Source: Brachionus koreanus
Lineage: Eukaryota; Rotifera; Eurotatoria; Ploima; Brachionidae
Direction of reading: 5' to 3'
Assembly: GCA_016987375.1 (NCBI GenBank)
Contig: PJRA01000016.1
Span: 1,031,297 to 1,048,356, forward strand
Length of the DNA: 17,060 nt
Part shown: positions 1 to 10,500 of the stretch, piece after piece
Layout of the letters: each line of letters starts with the position of its first letter
Numbering within the stretch: position 1 is the stretch's first letter
Position numbers and translations under genes: made by a program
The notes under the pieces: generated by a model
The model's database searches: none
Told to the model about the DNA's origin: nothing
What the model saw: only the letters and a program-made list of their open reading frames with translations

Positions 1-23
1 TTAGTACATTATTAAGAGATTAA

Positions 24-308
24 TTATTTAGAACAATTGTTACATTTCCAGACTTTCTTAATAGGAACATAAGTTATATTAACACACTTTAAGTGGAAAT
101 CATTTTTACAATCACCGCATGTAATCCATTTATTTTCACAAGAAAGATTGCCTTGATTTATACGTTCGTGTTTTAAGTTACATTTGACTACTTCGTATTT
201 ATTCGCTTCAGAACCCGATAGAACGTAGTTGACTTGAATTTCAGCTAGATAGGATTTAGATAACACATCACAAGAGAAAAGAAATGCAGGATACCCAAAG
301 TTTATCAT
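24..308 (-). CDS. PHD-like zinc-finger protein, C-terminal exon or small gene
   Basis: Read from the first ATG (306-308) this gives 94 residues ending at TAA 24-26. The C-terminal half has the spacing of a PHD finger: C64-x2-C67-x4-H72-x2-C75-x13-C89-x2-C92, with the usual aromatic residues (W61 before the second cysteine pair, F71 before the histidine, W88 before the last pair). The first zinc knuckle is odd. C43-x3-H47, or C57, stands where C-x2-C is expected. PHD fingers usually bind histone H3 tails in the nucleus, but similar fingers occur in retroelement-derived proteins, so no function is assigned. A good splice pair exists on the minus strand: donor GTAAGT at 349-344 and acceptor CTAG ending at 245. 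The true coding exon may therefore be 24-244, with the upstream exon unresolved because a stop lies close upstream in the matching frame. The 5' end is uncertain; the finger itself looks real. Confidence 0.5.
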   Translation of the reverse strand: MINFGYPAFLFSCDVLSKSYLAEIQVNYVLSGSEANKYEVVKCNLKHERINQGNLSCENKWITCGDCKNDFHLKCVNITYVPIKKVWKCNNCSK

Positions 309-335
309 AAGAAGAGCAGTTGAAAAATAGCACAA

Positions 336-1795
336 AGAGATGAAACTTACATAAACAGATCAGGAGGGAGAAGCATGTGAAGCCTTATGTTTTACAGAGA
401 TCTGAAGTCACGAGAAGAAAATTATTGAAGACAAATTATTTAATGAATGCTTTTTTGATATTAAAATTTTATGAATTTTTGTGATTATATTTTTTAAAAA
501 TAAAAAAAGTTCAAGAGAGAATTTTCTTCATATTTCTATAGAATTAATAAACAATCAATTTTTTTTTGTAACGCGTTTCAAATTAAGAAGTTACTTATTA
601 AATATATATTATAAATCTAATATAAACAAAAAGTTTAAAACATAATCTTAGAGAGAAAGATTATCACTTAATTATAAAAGGTTTTGGAAATATTTTACTT
701 TCCAATAGATTTAATTTTCAATAGCTAAATTAAGCTTTTAGTTTCACTTAGATACCTTTCTCTCCTGTTAATAATCACTACTAGAGAAATCGAGTTAATG
801 AATCGCATATGAATTCATAAATATTGTAAATTAAAAAGTTTGGATTAGAAAGAACAAATGACCAATTCAATTGCTTATTAACTAAAATAAATTGGATTTT
901 AGTCGAATATGTTTAGCGATACAATCATATATATTTTTACTCTCAACTGCAAACTTTTTGATGGGCTCTAAAGAAAGAAAGATAGATACAATTTTAAATC
1001 AAACTATAAATATAAAAAGAGTTGGAGGATACATATCAACATTCTTTAACATCTTATGATATTTTTTATTTGAATGCTCAATCTTATAGTTAGTCATAAA
1101 ATTACTAAGCATTTACGCTCAAAAGACTGAATATGTCATTGATACATCATGTGATACCTTCCCTAATTTTGGCCCTTATTGTCCTCCGAATTGAATTTAA
1201 AACTTTTCTCTTAAATTAGATAATGCATAAGCTTTAATTTAATTTTTTTTAGCTGGATATTTTTTTAAAAATTTTATTTTATTTAAAACTTTGCCGTCCT
1301 TTGGGTGTCAAAATAAGATACAAATTAAGCTAACTATAAATATGATGACATTAAAACTATTCTGATGATAAATCCATTTAGTATTCAGACAAATCAATAT
1401 CATGAAAATAGCCAAAATCATTTTCTATTTATGATAATTCTATGAAAGAAGACATGCACTTTATCGCAGAATAAAATAGCTATCAAATTTTTTTTTATTC
1501 ATCACTCATTATTTAATCACAGTCCCAAGGATAATAACTTGGATGAATAAATTGAAATTAAATATAATACTTAAATTTCGAAAAATTAACAAAAAAAAAA
1601 ACTAAAAAATTGAATAAAATTTTTTGAAATCTATAAACATTGTAAAGTTAATAATAATAAAATTTATAATAAATTCAATTCTAAACTAATATGATTTAAC
1701 TTTTGCATTCTATGAAAAAAAATTCGAGTTACTTTGAGTTAATGACGCGATTGGCGAATAAACACTAATTTTACCTAAATAATTAGATTAAAATC
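336..1795. other. AT-rich intergenic region between divergent genes
   Basis: No open frame here looks like protein. The stretch is strongly AT-rich with many A/T runs. It lies between the minus-strand zinc-finger ORF and the plus-strand MTCH gene, so it should contain both promoters. About 45 bp upstream of the MTCH ATG (1741-1760) is a more GC-rich patch containing ATTGG, the inverted CCAAT core. That is a weak promoter hint only. I see no convincing TATA box, RNA gene or repeat. Confidence 0.5.
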
Positions 1796-3136
1796 ATGCT
1801 ACAAAAATCAAAAAAAAAAGAACCATCAGCATCTAGTTCGCTCACAGCTGGACTCTATCAAACGCCATTTTATCCATTATCTTACATTAAAGTTCTGATT
1901 CAAGTAATTCAAATATATTTTTATTCAATAAGGAAAAAATAATTTTATTTACAAGATTGGTCATGAACCATTACCACCATTCAAATCCAAAAGCATATTT
2001 GGACGCGAGCAATTTTTTTATCCGAACAATTTTTCTTATAGTAAATAAAAAATAAATTTTTTTTGTTTGGTTTATAAAAAATTTAAATTTATTTTCCTAG
2101 TGAGATATGTTTATTCTGTTGAAGGAATTAGCGGTCTTTATCGTGGTCTTGGAATGAAAATAATATCACATTCAGTAGCCACTTATGTTTATGACACAGT
2201 CAATCAAGTACATCTTATTCATAAGAATTTGTCAAAAGATAATTTTTTTTGTTATCTATTCAGATGCTTGACGAGTCAGAAAGCATGGAATCTGAGCAAT
2301 CGATTGAGAGAAAAGACAAAAACGAAGAAAAGTTAGCAGTGTTTATCAAACAAGTAGATTTAGCTTTTTTTATTTTGAAAATTTGGATTAAAATTTATCT
2401 ATTAAGACATCAAAAGAGTTAACAGCAAGATGTTGGGGTGTAATTATTAGTCATCCGTTTCACGTAATGGGTCTTCGCTGTATGGCGCAATTTGTCGGCG
2501 GCGAAACAGCCTACAGCTCGTGGAACATATTTCACAATGTATCTGAAATATATCGAAGTGAAGGTATACTAGGATTTTTTAGGTATATTTCTACTCAAAA
2601 TAAGAAAAAATATTTTTTTAATTATAAAATACTAAAAAAATTCAAAGTGGTCTAATACCTCGAATTTTGTTCGAGGCCTCAACAATCGCTCTAACAAGTT
2701 CATTGGCCTATTTGATCAAAAACTATGTCTACGAAGACAAAGAAATCGACGCTTTGATTGATCTATTTTCATCTGTATTTTTAGCAATTCTGTTTTGTTT
2801 TATTTGAACTATTCACTTTTTATTTAAGCTTGTTGCCAACTCTGTCACCTATCCACTCTCACTTGTAAGCTCAATTAGTTGTATCAGTGGAAGTTCTCTA
2901 ATGGCTGCCCGACCGCCAAGAATGGCTCTGTACGCCTCTTGGATAGACGTATTCAAGCATTTATATGACACTGTAAATATTTCAAACAAAAAATTTAATT
3001 TATTTTGTTTAAAATTGAAAATTTTTAGAATCAATTGAAACGAGGATCATCAAGCTTTTTTAGAGTTTACCAGCCATTTGAAAGTCAAATAGCCGGATTT
3101 AGTTTAGGTCATGGCACAGTTCGAAAATTCAACTGA
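1796..3136 (+). CDS. MTCH2: Mitochondrial carrier homolog (MTCH1/MTCH2 family), 8 exons, 314 aa
   Basis: Exons rebuilt by eye are 1796-1903, 1956-2040, 2101-2207, 2264-2353, 2407-2582, 2648-2774, 2829-2972 and 3029-3136. All junctions are GT-AG and phases agree, giving 314 aa plus TGA (human MTCH2 is about 303). The ATG follows an in-frame TAG at 1784. Diagnostic segments in order are YIKVLIQIGHEPLPP (30-44), EGISGLYRGLG near residue 75, SHPFHV (145-150), SEGILGFF near 180, VTYPLSLVSS (237-246), YASWIDVF and GSSSFFRVYQPF near the end. MTCH proteins are SLC25-like but act in the mitochondrial outer membrane; MTCH2 is known as an insertase for tail-anchored proteins and a tBID partner. The carrier signature Px[DE]xx[KR] is degenerate: P27-L-S-Y-I-K32 lacks the acid, and P147 and P240 lack the pattern. 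This is typical of the family and argues against metabolite transport. The choice between MTCH1 and MTCH2 is uncertain. Confidence 0.93.
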
Positions 3137-3232
3137 AAATAGTTAATGCTAAACAAATTAACAAAAAAAAAAAAGAAGAGAAAAATTCAATCTAGCTAAC
3201 AGCTGTTTATTAAATATTAGAATTTTTTAAAA

Positions 3233-3238
3233 AATAAA
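3233..3238 (+). terminator. Poly(A) signal AATAAA for the MTCH gene
   Basis: The hexamer AATAAA lies 97 bp after the MTCH stop codon at 3134-3136, a normal 3' UTR distance. The hexamer is common by chance in DNA this AT-rich, so the assignment rests on position. Confidence 0.5.
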
Positions 3239-3960
3239 ATTTTTTGAATATTAAATATTTTGATGGGGTCGGGTGGCCTTCAGATTGGTAAAGTATTAAA
3301 TTCAAATTAAAATATTTGCCGAATAGTTTTTTGAATGATGAGCCGGAAACAGATACTTGAATAAAAAAAAAAATCAATTCAAATCTTGTTAGTATGTAAT
3401 AAATGAATAAATTTTTGCCTTAATCTTAAATGATTGTTAATCTCGAAAAAATTTATGAAAAATTAGGATTAGATAACTGCCTTTATTGAGCAGTATTAAA
3501 ATATTTTGTTTTAATTTTTTGAATTAGTTTAGTTTATTTTGTATTTTTTTTTTTGCTATTCTATTCTGACTAGTTGACGGCCATAAGAACCACATTTTTA
3601 AGGTCAATTGTAATCTCGAGGCTTGAAAAACTTTTTTTAACTTTTAATTGCTTTTAATGAGAATATTTGTTTGGTTTGTTTTTGAAATGAGCGTTCAAAT
3701 TTCAAATTCTCACTCTTGACTGGTCTGCTATTTGAGCTGGTTATCAGATAACACCATTTATCGGCATTTATTAAATTGATCTATCATCGCCAGATAATCG
3801 ATACCATTTTCTTTGTTTTTTTCCTAGCTAGACTGTAACTAATCTTGAGCAAAACCAAAAGCAAGAAAAATCTATGAATCAATTGATGCACGACACAGTC
3901 CATACTAAAATTTAGATTAATTTAAATTAATCAAATTTTGATTGACACAAAAATATTTTG

Positions 3961-4028
3961 TAGCCGAATCGGCTAATCAAGCATTTGTTCCGGGTCGAAT
4001 ATTCACACGACCCCGGGCTAACTACGGC
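3961..4028. repeat. GC-rich cluster of inverted repeats
   Basis: TAGCCGA-a-TCGGCTA at 3961-3975 is a near-perfect palindrome with 7-bp arms. About 15 bp later CCGGGTCG (3990-3997) can pair with CGACCCCGG (4008-4016), leaving a 10-nt loop and one bulged C. The outer TAGCC (3961-3965) can also pair with GGCTA (4016-4020). The stretch is far more GC-rich than its surroundings. It could be a structured RNA, a transcription-factor site or a promoter element. No known RNA family is recognised, and no tRNA cloverleaf can be drawn. Confidence 0.4.
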
Positions 4029-4509
4029 AAGAGCTGTTTTTGTTTTTTAGAGATAATTATTTAGGCGTTGGTATCTTCTCATTTCTTATTTTCTTTTCTA
4101 TTTTATTTTGTTTTAAACTAAATCTATTTAATGACTTAGAGGCTTCGATTCCCCAAGCAATCGATTATATGTCAGTAATAAAATGTAATAAAGATAATTA
4201 GCTTGTTTTATCAATTTTTCTCTCTATCTATCTTAATATATTAAGTTGTGTCTGTTGAGATTCTAAAGAACAAAAAATTTTGGCTCTAAATTTTTCTATT
4301 ATTTAACAAAAATTGTTTATTAATTTTTTTTTCTATTTTCTATTTCAAATGTTTATTCAAGATAAAACACATAAAAGAAAAAAAAAGGGACTAGTCGATC
4401 CTTAGTACAAGGTGAATGGAATTGAATAGCAATTTTTATTTTCAAAGAAAAAATAATTTATTTTCTTAAGAATTGTTGATTTAAAAAAAAAAAAATTTTG
4501 TTTGTATAG

Positions 4510-4542
4510 GAACGTGCATCGAGCTCAAAGCTAAATCACAAG
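4510..4542 (+). other. Candidate small 5' UTR exon of the RapGAP gene
   Basis: The 33-nt segment follows an acceptor-like TTTGTATAG (AG 4508-4509) and ends in CAAG before a strong donor GTATGT (4543-4548). Another donor-like junction, CAAG before GTGAAT, lies just upstream (GT 4412-4413), which would leave a 98-bp intron. If used, the exon would splice to the acceptor at 6709-6710 just before the RapGAP ATG, as non-coding leader. All of this is inferred from splice-site patterns alone. Confidence 0.25.
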
Positions 4543-4808
4543 GTATGTGCTCGAGATGGTTTTGAAATAACATTTTTTTTCTTCTTTTTTCTTTTGAATA
4601 AAATTATTTATCTCCGAGATACTCGGTCTTGGGCTAGCTATTTTAATCTCACGTTCTATTTGTGTGTGTTCAAGATATTTCTTCCTAACTAAAATATTTT
4701 GTTTGTAAATCATAAAAAAATTGTGTATCTTTAAGGTGTTGACAAATTTTCAAGCACACCATATACGAGCTTAATTGAATTACAATTAAAATAGCATTAA
4801 AAAATTTA

Positions 4809-4829
4809 TTAAGCTAAGCGAGAGCTTAA
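4809..4829. repeat. Perfect 7-bp hairpin
   Basis: TTAAGCT (4809-4815) and AGCTTAA (4823-4829) are perfect inverted copies around a 7-nt spacer. It is short and AT-rich, so chance occurrence is likely. Confidence 0.3.
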
Positions 4830-4884
4830 TGATAAATGAAGACTTTAGATTATTTGGGCATCCAAGCCTTTTAACAAATGTCTT

Positions 4885-4914
4885 TCAGTAGCTCTATTTT
4901 CATTGTGCTACTGA
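4885..4914. repeat. Perfect 8-bp hairpin
   Basis: TCAGTAGC (4885-4892) and GCTACTGA (4907-4914) are perfect inverted copies around a 14-nt spacer. Pairing does not continue cleanly outward, so it is too short for a typical microRNA precursor. No function is assigned. Confidence 0.35.
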
Positions 4915-6156
4915 CAATTGATGCTACTCAAAATTTTAGATTTTGTAAAGAGCGGCAAACTAAAAATCTGATTTTATATCGAAACTCATAAAATATAAAA
5001 AATCGTTTTCTAATACCCCCTGCCTGCGGATACCTGTATCACTAGAAAAGGAATTTTTTATTCTTAATTATTAGTAGTAGCATAGTTGCTTTTACAAGAG
5101 AGGTGCTTATACAAATTTTAAGAGCTTTAGTAAGTGTTATTCAACAATGAATATAAAGCTCTATCAAGAGATAATTACGAGGCTTATTTAAGATTTTTCG
5201 GAAACCATATGGATTCTCGAGTTTTTTTGTTGTTTTTTTTTGTCAGAATAAATTTTAGAGTAAATAAATATTAAAAAGTTTAATTAGATTTTTTTAAATA
5301 TTTTTTTGTTTTCGCTTTTTTTTAATACTTGCAGATTGGCGCTTATCTCATTATTCGTTGCTTATTACACCAGATTACAATTTGATCTTATCAAGGCTTC
5401 TCACTTATTTTATAAATAATTTCTATTTTTTTTAGTTAAAAAACCATTTTAAATAAAGCAAAAATATACCTGATTCGATCTAAAAAGTGCTTAGATTCAA
5501 GGCCAATTTGATTTTTATTTCGAAAAGAATAACAACCAACCTTATTTTTTTAAATATAGGTACTGAAAACATTACCTGTTTTAGTCTACTTCAAAAATTA
5601 ATATTTAGCTTAAGAGCCAAATACTTCAGAATGGTTCATTAATGAAAAATTTTTTAACTGTTCAAGTCTGATATTCTGCTTTTTTGCCTAAATATCTAAA
5701 ACAAATAGTTATTTATGTTTTTAAGATCGGTTGGGGTCTTAGACAATTTTGTAATAATTTGTTAATAAATTAAATCGAAAATTTTATTCAATTTTGTTAA
5801 AGAATCTTTTTCAATTCAACAATATAAAAATATTTGTGAACAAGATTAAAAATTGAATTTAAGAAAATAATTTATTTTTTTTTTTCAATTTAAATCTAAT
5901 TCAAAAAATTAGAATAAAATTTTTAAACTTATCTTTACTTAATACACAAATTTTCTATTTTTCCCGCATTAGTCTGCTTTTTTGCTTAATTACAAAAATA
6001 AATATAGATATGAGTAAATAAGATTAAAGTTAGAGAGCTTAGTTAAAAAAAATACGCTTCTTAGAGTCAATTTTACTTAAAAAAAAAACAACAAAATTTT
6101 TGTATTGAAGCTATTAATTTATTTAGCATGTTGAAGATTAAATTAAGAAGCTTCTG

Positions 6157-6171
6157 ATCGAACAGTTCGAT
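6157..6171. repeat. Interrupted palindrome upstream of the RapGAP gene
   Basis: ATCGAA-cag-TTCGAT has 6-bp perfect arms about 580 bp upstream of the RapGAP start codon, inside a locally GC-richer patch running to about 6190. It could bind a dimeric transcription factor. There is no further support. Confidence 0.25.
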
Positions 6172-6750
6172 TGAAAGCAGCGTCGGAGAAAAAAACCTTT
6201 CTAGCTTTGTTAGAATACAAGTAAAAATTACGTAATTGTAAATTTAAAATAAATAATTAGAAGCTAGGCAAATAACCATAGGTACTTACTTTTGGAATTA
6301 AGCTATTAATAAATAAAAATCGGCTATGACAATGCGCCGAATCAAGTAGTAGGTTAAGAAATTCTCAAGATTTTAGGTTTAAAAAATAATTAAAAAATTA
6401 AACTAATTTTGTTTATTGATATTAAAAAAATATTTTAGTAGAATTTGACCAAAGACGCTATGCTGACAAAGAATTTAAAAAAAAAATTTAAATTAAGTTT
6501 GAAACAAATATTTGACAAAAAAAATAAACTAAACTCAAAGGTACCCTATTGAATCCAATTAAAGAACATTTTTAATGTAATTAGAGTTATATTTAATGAG
6601 TCTCGTGTTTGAAAAAGGTAATCATTTTAATCTAAATTTCAAATATTAATTGTCCAAAAAATAAAAGCTTTAAACCGATGTATTTAAAATTGCATTAAGA
6701 TTTTTTTAGATAGTTTTAAATTAATAGGTTTTTTATGAGATTTTAATAAA

Positions 6751-9700
6751 ATGGAAGAGTTTAACTCGATTAAGAATAGACCTAAAATTTTGGATACAAA
6801 CCAAATGAAGAGTCCAAGCCGACTTTTTTTCAACTCAGCGATTACGTCGACTCCGTGTCATAAAACAGATCCAAGCGATTTTCAGCAAAAGCTCCGAAAG
6901 TCATACAATTTCAACACCTTAACAAACAACAAGCCGATTAAAACATTCCATTTGACAAGCAGCAAGTCAATAACCAACGATATGGACTCGTTCATATACC
7001 CGTCGTCCATGTCGCCCGAGTCAACCATTTCGTCCATTTCCTCAGTGTCAACTTTATCAAATGATAATTCAAATATTAACAAAATACATATCGAAAACAC
7101 GGACGAAGACTACAAGAGCAAAATTTACATACCGGGCCAGTCAAACATTAACCGCATACAGATCGGCACCTCCAGCGTGGTTTTAAGGCGACAACAGAAT
7201 CCTAACCAATGCGATAACGATACACGGATCAAAAGAGCCATGTCAACTTGCTTAAATGTGAATACAATAAACAAGTTCATTGAGCCTAAAGTTAACATTG
7301 ACGCGTCTACTTTCAAACAACCACTGCTTCCTATTACTTCCAACAATTTACCATTGAGCTCATTCAGAAACTCACTTTGTATGCTTTTTTTTTTTATTTT
7401 AGTATTAGATAGGATTATAAAATTTTCTATGGAACAATTATAATCAGTTATTTTATGATATATATCTTTTGAAAATCTGTTCAATTGGCGAATTTATTTA
7501 CTCAATTTGTGTCAAATTGGGTAAGGAAAATTATAAAAAAATAAAACTTGTTTTTGTCAATTTTTATTAGCCTAAGACTTAAAAAAGTCATTTTAGCTAA
7601 GGGTTTAGGAAAAAAAAATACATACAAAGCAAAAAATAAAGTGGATTTCAAAAAATGAATTTATTTTTCTCCTAACAAGAATATTTCCTAAGTTTAAAAA
7701 AAAAAAACTTATTTTTTTTCGTTATAAAAAATCAAACTTTAGAAAATTTTTCAGGCTTGATTTAAGTTAAAATTAAAAAAAAAAAACAAATTATTAATTT
7801 TTTTTTCTACGAAAAATTAATTTTAAAAAAAAATTTTAAAAAATTTGATAATTGTTTCATGCAGTATCTGCTTCTATAAAGAATTTTACAATTTTAGCTT
7901 TTTTGTGGCCAAATTTAGCTTTTTTTTCGATGTCCTTTGTATTAAAATTTTGAAATAAACTGCTTTGTTTTTTGTAAGCTAAACCAAAATATAATTTGAA
8001 AAAAAAAAGCTGATATTAAATTCTCAGGTTTAAGTATTTTTTAAAAAAAAAAATTTAAACGGAATAAAGTTAAATATCCCACTTAGCAATATAATTTGAG
8101 CTGCATGAGGCCTATATTTTTTTTACCTTGTTTAAAGAAATTAATTTTTTTTCTTCAGTGATTGAAAAATCGGCATCAAATACAGAGAATTGTGAAAGCA
8201 ATCAAAAAGTCATGAGCAAAAGTGACATTTACCAATTGTCTAAGAGCACAAAAAGATGGCGTTCAATGTATGCATTAAGAGACTCCATTCGTAATTTAAC
8301 TTCTTGTGTTTCGTCCAAAGCAAGTTTTATAAATTACAAGTAAATTTAAAAGGTTTAATAAACAATTTATTTTGAATTTCTATTTAGAAAAAATGCTCCT
8401 ATTATTAAAATAAACTCAGAGTTTGCAAAAAATTCTGAAGAAAGCCTAAAAGAGTGCGAATACTTCGAAGAAATGAGCGTTGATACGGACATGGACGCTT
8501 ATAGCTATTGTGGTATGTCCATGCTTTCAGTGCGCGATAGTGCTACGTGCATCGGCAACTCGGGCTCCTATCTTAAGTGCAAGACTAGCGACAACCTGTA
8601 CGAGTCGAATAAAAAACTCGACGAAAGCCTTATAGGCAATGCATCAAATTTACTAGCAAACAACAATGTTTTCAGCTCATGTAGTTATTTGTCTCCCAGA
8701 TCGAATGAACAAAATATGGTAATTGCTTTTTTTTAATTTTATTTTCTAGCATAATTTTTTTCTTTATGGATTATGTTTTGTTAAATAGAAGTGACGTTTG
8801 TTTGTGAAAATAAAAAGTTTATCAAAATATAGTCAAATATAGTCAAGGCCTATTCTAATTCAAAAATTATAAAATGTTAAAGAAAATTAACAGTTTTTTT
8901 TTATTTTTTCATTTTTGCATAATTTACCTAAAATCTTTCAATAATTCAAAAATGAGATATATTTAGTTAGTTAAGTCGAGCATCGAGCAGGACTAATTAA
9001 AATGTTAGACTTGCGTGCATTTGGACTCTTGTCTGCTTGAGACATAAAACTAGGTTTCATTTGAGATTTTATTTAAAATATTTGATTGACTAAGTTTTTA
9101 TTATTTTTTCTAATTTTCTTTATTTGACTCTGCGAAATTTAATTACTCGTAAGAAAAAAATTTATTTTAATTATAAATATATTCAATTACATTTATTCAA
9201 AAAAAAAATTCGTTGGGAATTTTTTTTTTCTTTTTTGCTAAATTTTATTAAATTTAAAATAAAAGAGAGGGTAAAAAATAAGCTGATTCTTTTCTTAATT
9301 ATTTCTTCGAGCATAAATAATTTAATGTCAACGTTTTAGTTTTATTTTTAAATTGACTGCATAAGACTCTTTTTTCTTTCATAGAATAAGTTTGACGATG
9401 CTTTTAGACGGGAAGAAAAGAATTTTTTGAGAAGCTTTAAAATCAAGAAATAGAAAATTTGTTGAGTTTTAATTATTTAAGGAGATTTGATGATGTAAAT
9501 GTTTAGAATGCTAGACTTACAAATTAAAATGGAATAATGTTTATTTTCAATTAAATCAGAAATTACGACCACCATTTTACATTTATTTTTACATTTATTG
9601 TTTTTTTACAGACAAAATTTTTAAAGGAACTTGATTTTTCATTTAGTTCAGTCTCGATTAATATTTTTTATTTAAAAAATGAAGGCAGAATATTTTCATG

Positions 9701-10459
9701 AGAAAATTTCAATTATTTTTTTGAAATGAGAAAAAAAAATTGAAAAATAGATTCAAAATTTATTATTTTTTTCTGTCACTTTTAGTAGAAAAGAGAAAAA
9801 AAGAAACTTCAAGTTTAAATTTGAAATTAATTATAAATGAAAAAGGATTGATTGAAAGAAGGAAAAAATTTTCATATAAATAAAAATGTCATTTTTCAAA
9901 AATTTTTAATTATACATAATTGCTAAGTAAATTTTGTACGAGTTGAAAATATTGATTTTTGTTCTATTGTCTAGTTGAAAACATATTCAATCAAGGTTTT
10001 TTGCTTTCACCTGATAAGAACCAAAATGTCGTAGTTCACGAAAAAATTAGTTCAAATAACATCCCAAGTTAATTTAAGCATCTAGATGACAAAAATTGAA
10101 AGAATTTATAAAAGGATTAAGTTATTGCAAGTGTCTAGTCGCGGTTAAAATAAATATCATTTCGGCTATTCTATGCACTTAAATGTTATCACGCTTAGTA
10201 ATTGCGCAATATCATTTGTGATTTAAAGAATAGTCGTGTTAGACGAAAGAGGGGGAGGACAGTTTCTCTTTTTATTTCCTCTTTTTTTTCGATTTCAAAA
10301 TAAATGTTAAATTATACTATCAAAATACATTAAGGAATTTTGTATAAAAATCTAATATTTGCTTTAAAAATAAACTTTTTCGGATAATCGATCTATTTAC
10401 CAAAATGAAATTATTATTATTCTAATATAACAAAATTCAAAACAACCAAAGAGAACGAG

Positions 10460-10500
<41 letters not shown>

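Larger units (their letters stand above)
3137..6750. other. Long intergenic/5' regulatory region upstream of the RapGAP gene
   Basis: This stretch has no confirmed coding exon. It is AT-rich with many homopolymer A/T runs. It should contain the MTCH 3' UTR, the RapGAP promoter and perhaps 5' UTR exons. Visible items, listed separately, are a GC-rich fold-back cluster at 3961-4028, a possible small UTR exon at 4510-4542, hairpins at 4809-4829 and 4885-4914, and short interrupted palindromes at 6157-6171 and 6320-6340. A pyrimidine-rich acceptor-like TTTTTTTAG ends at 6710, 40 bp before the RapGAP ATG, so the 5' UTR may be spliced there. Confidence 0.5.

Noticed and set aside
2208..2336. Direct read-through of MTCH exon 3 into RCLTSQKAWNL
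   Set aside because: That frame ends at a stop and does not fit the family. Splicing out 2208-2263 restores QMLDESES... and IKQTSKELTARC, which aligns with MTCH2.
2849..3034. Minus-strand open frame of 61 codons
   Set aside because: It is antisense to MTCH exon 7, whose plus-strand reading matches the family and splices in phase.
3264..3290. GC-richer patch GGGGTCGGGTGGCC downstream of MTCH, considered as a tRNA or RNA gene
   Set aside because: There is no B-box and no paired arms; it is too short to support a call.
4138..4160. GGCTTCGATTCCCC, resembling a tRNA T-arm (TTCGATT loop)
   Set aside because: The flanks do not form the 5-bp T-stem, and no D-arm, anticodon arm or acceptor stem can be built upstream.
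4531..4713. Minus-strand open frame of 60 codons
   Set aside because: It is Lys/Ile-rich, has no family resemblance and no splice context; likely chance in AT-rich DNA.
6882..7484. Two minus-strand open frames opposite RapGAP exon 1
   Set aside because: They are shadows of the plus-strand exon, which has an in-phase splice chain to recognisable domains.
9124..9339. Plus-strand open frame of 71 codons
   Set aside because: It consists of Lys/Phe/Ile/Asn runs from poly-A/T, has no ATG start, and lies inside an intron of 2245 bp.
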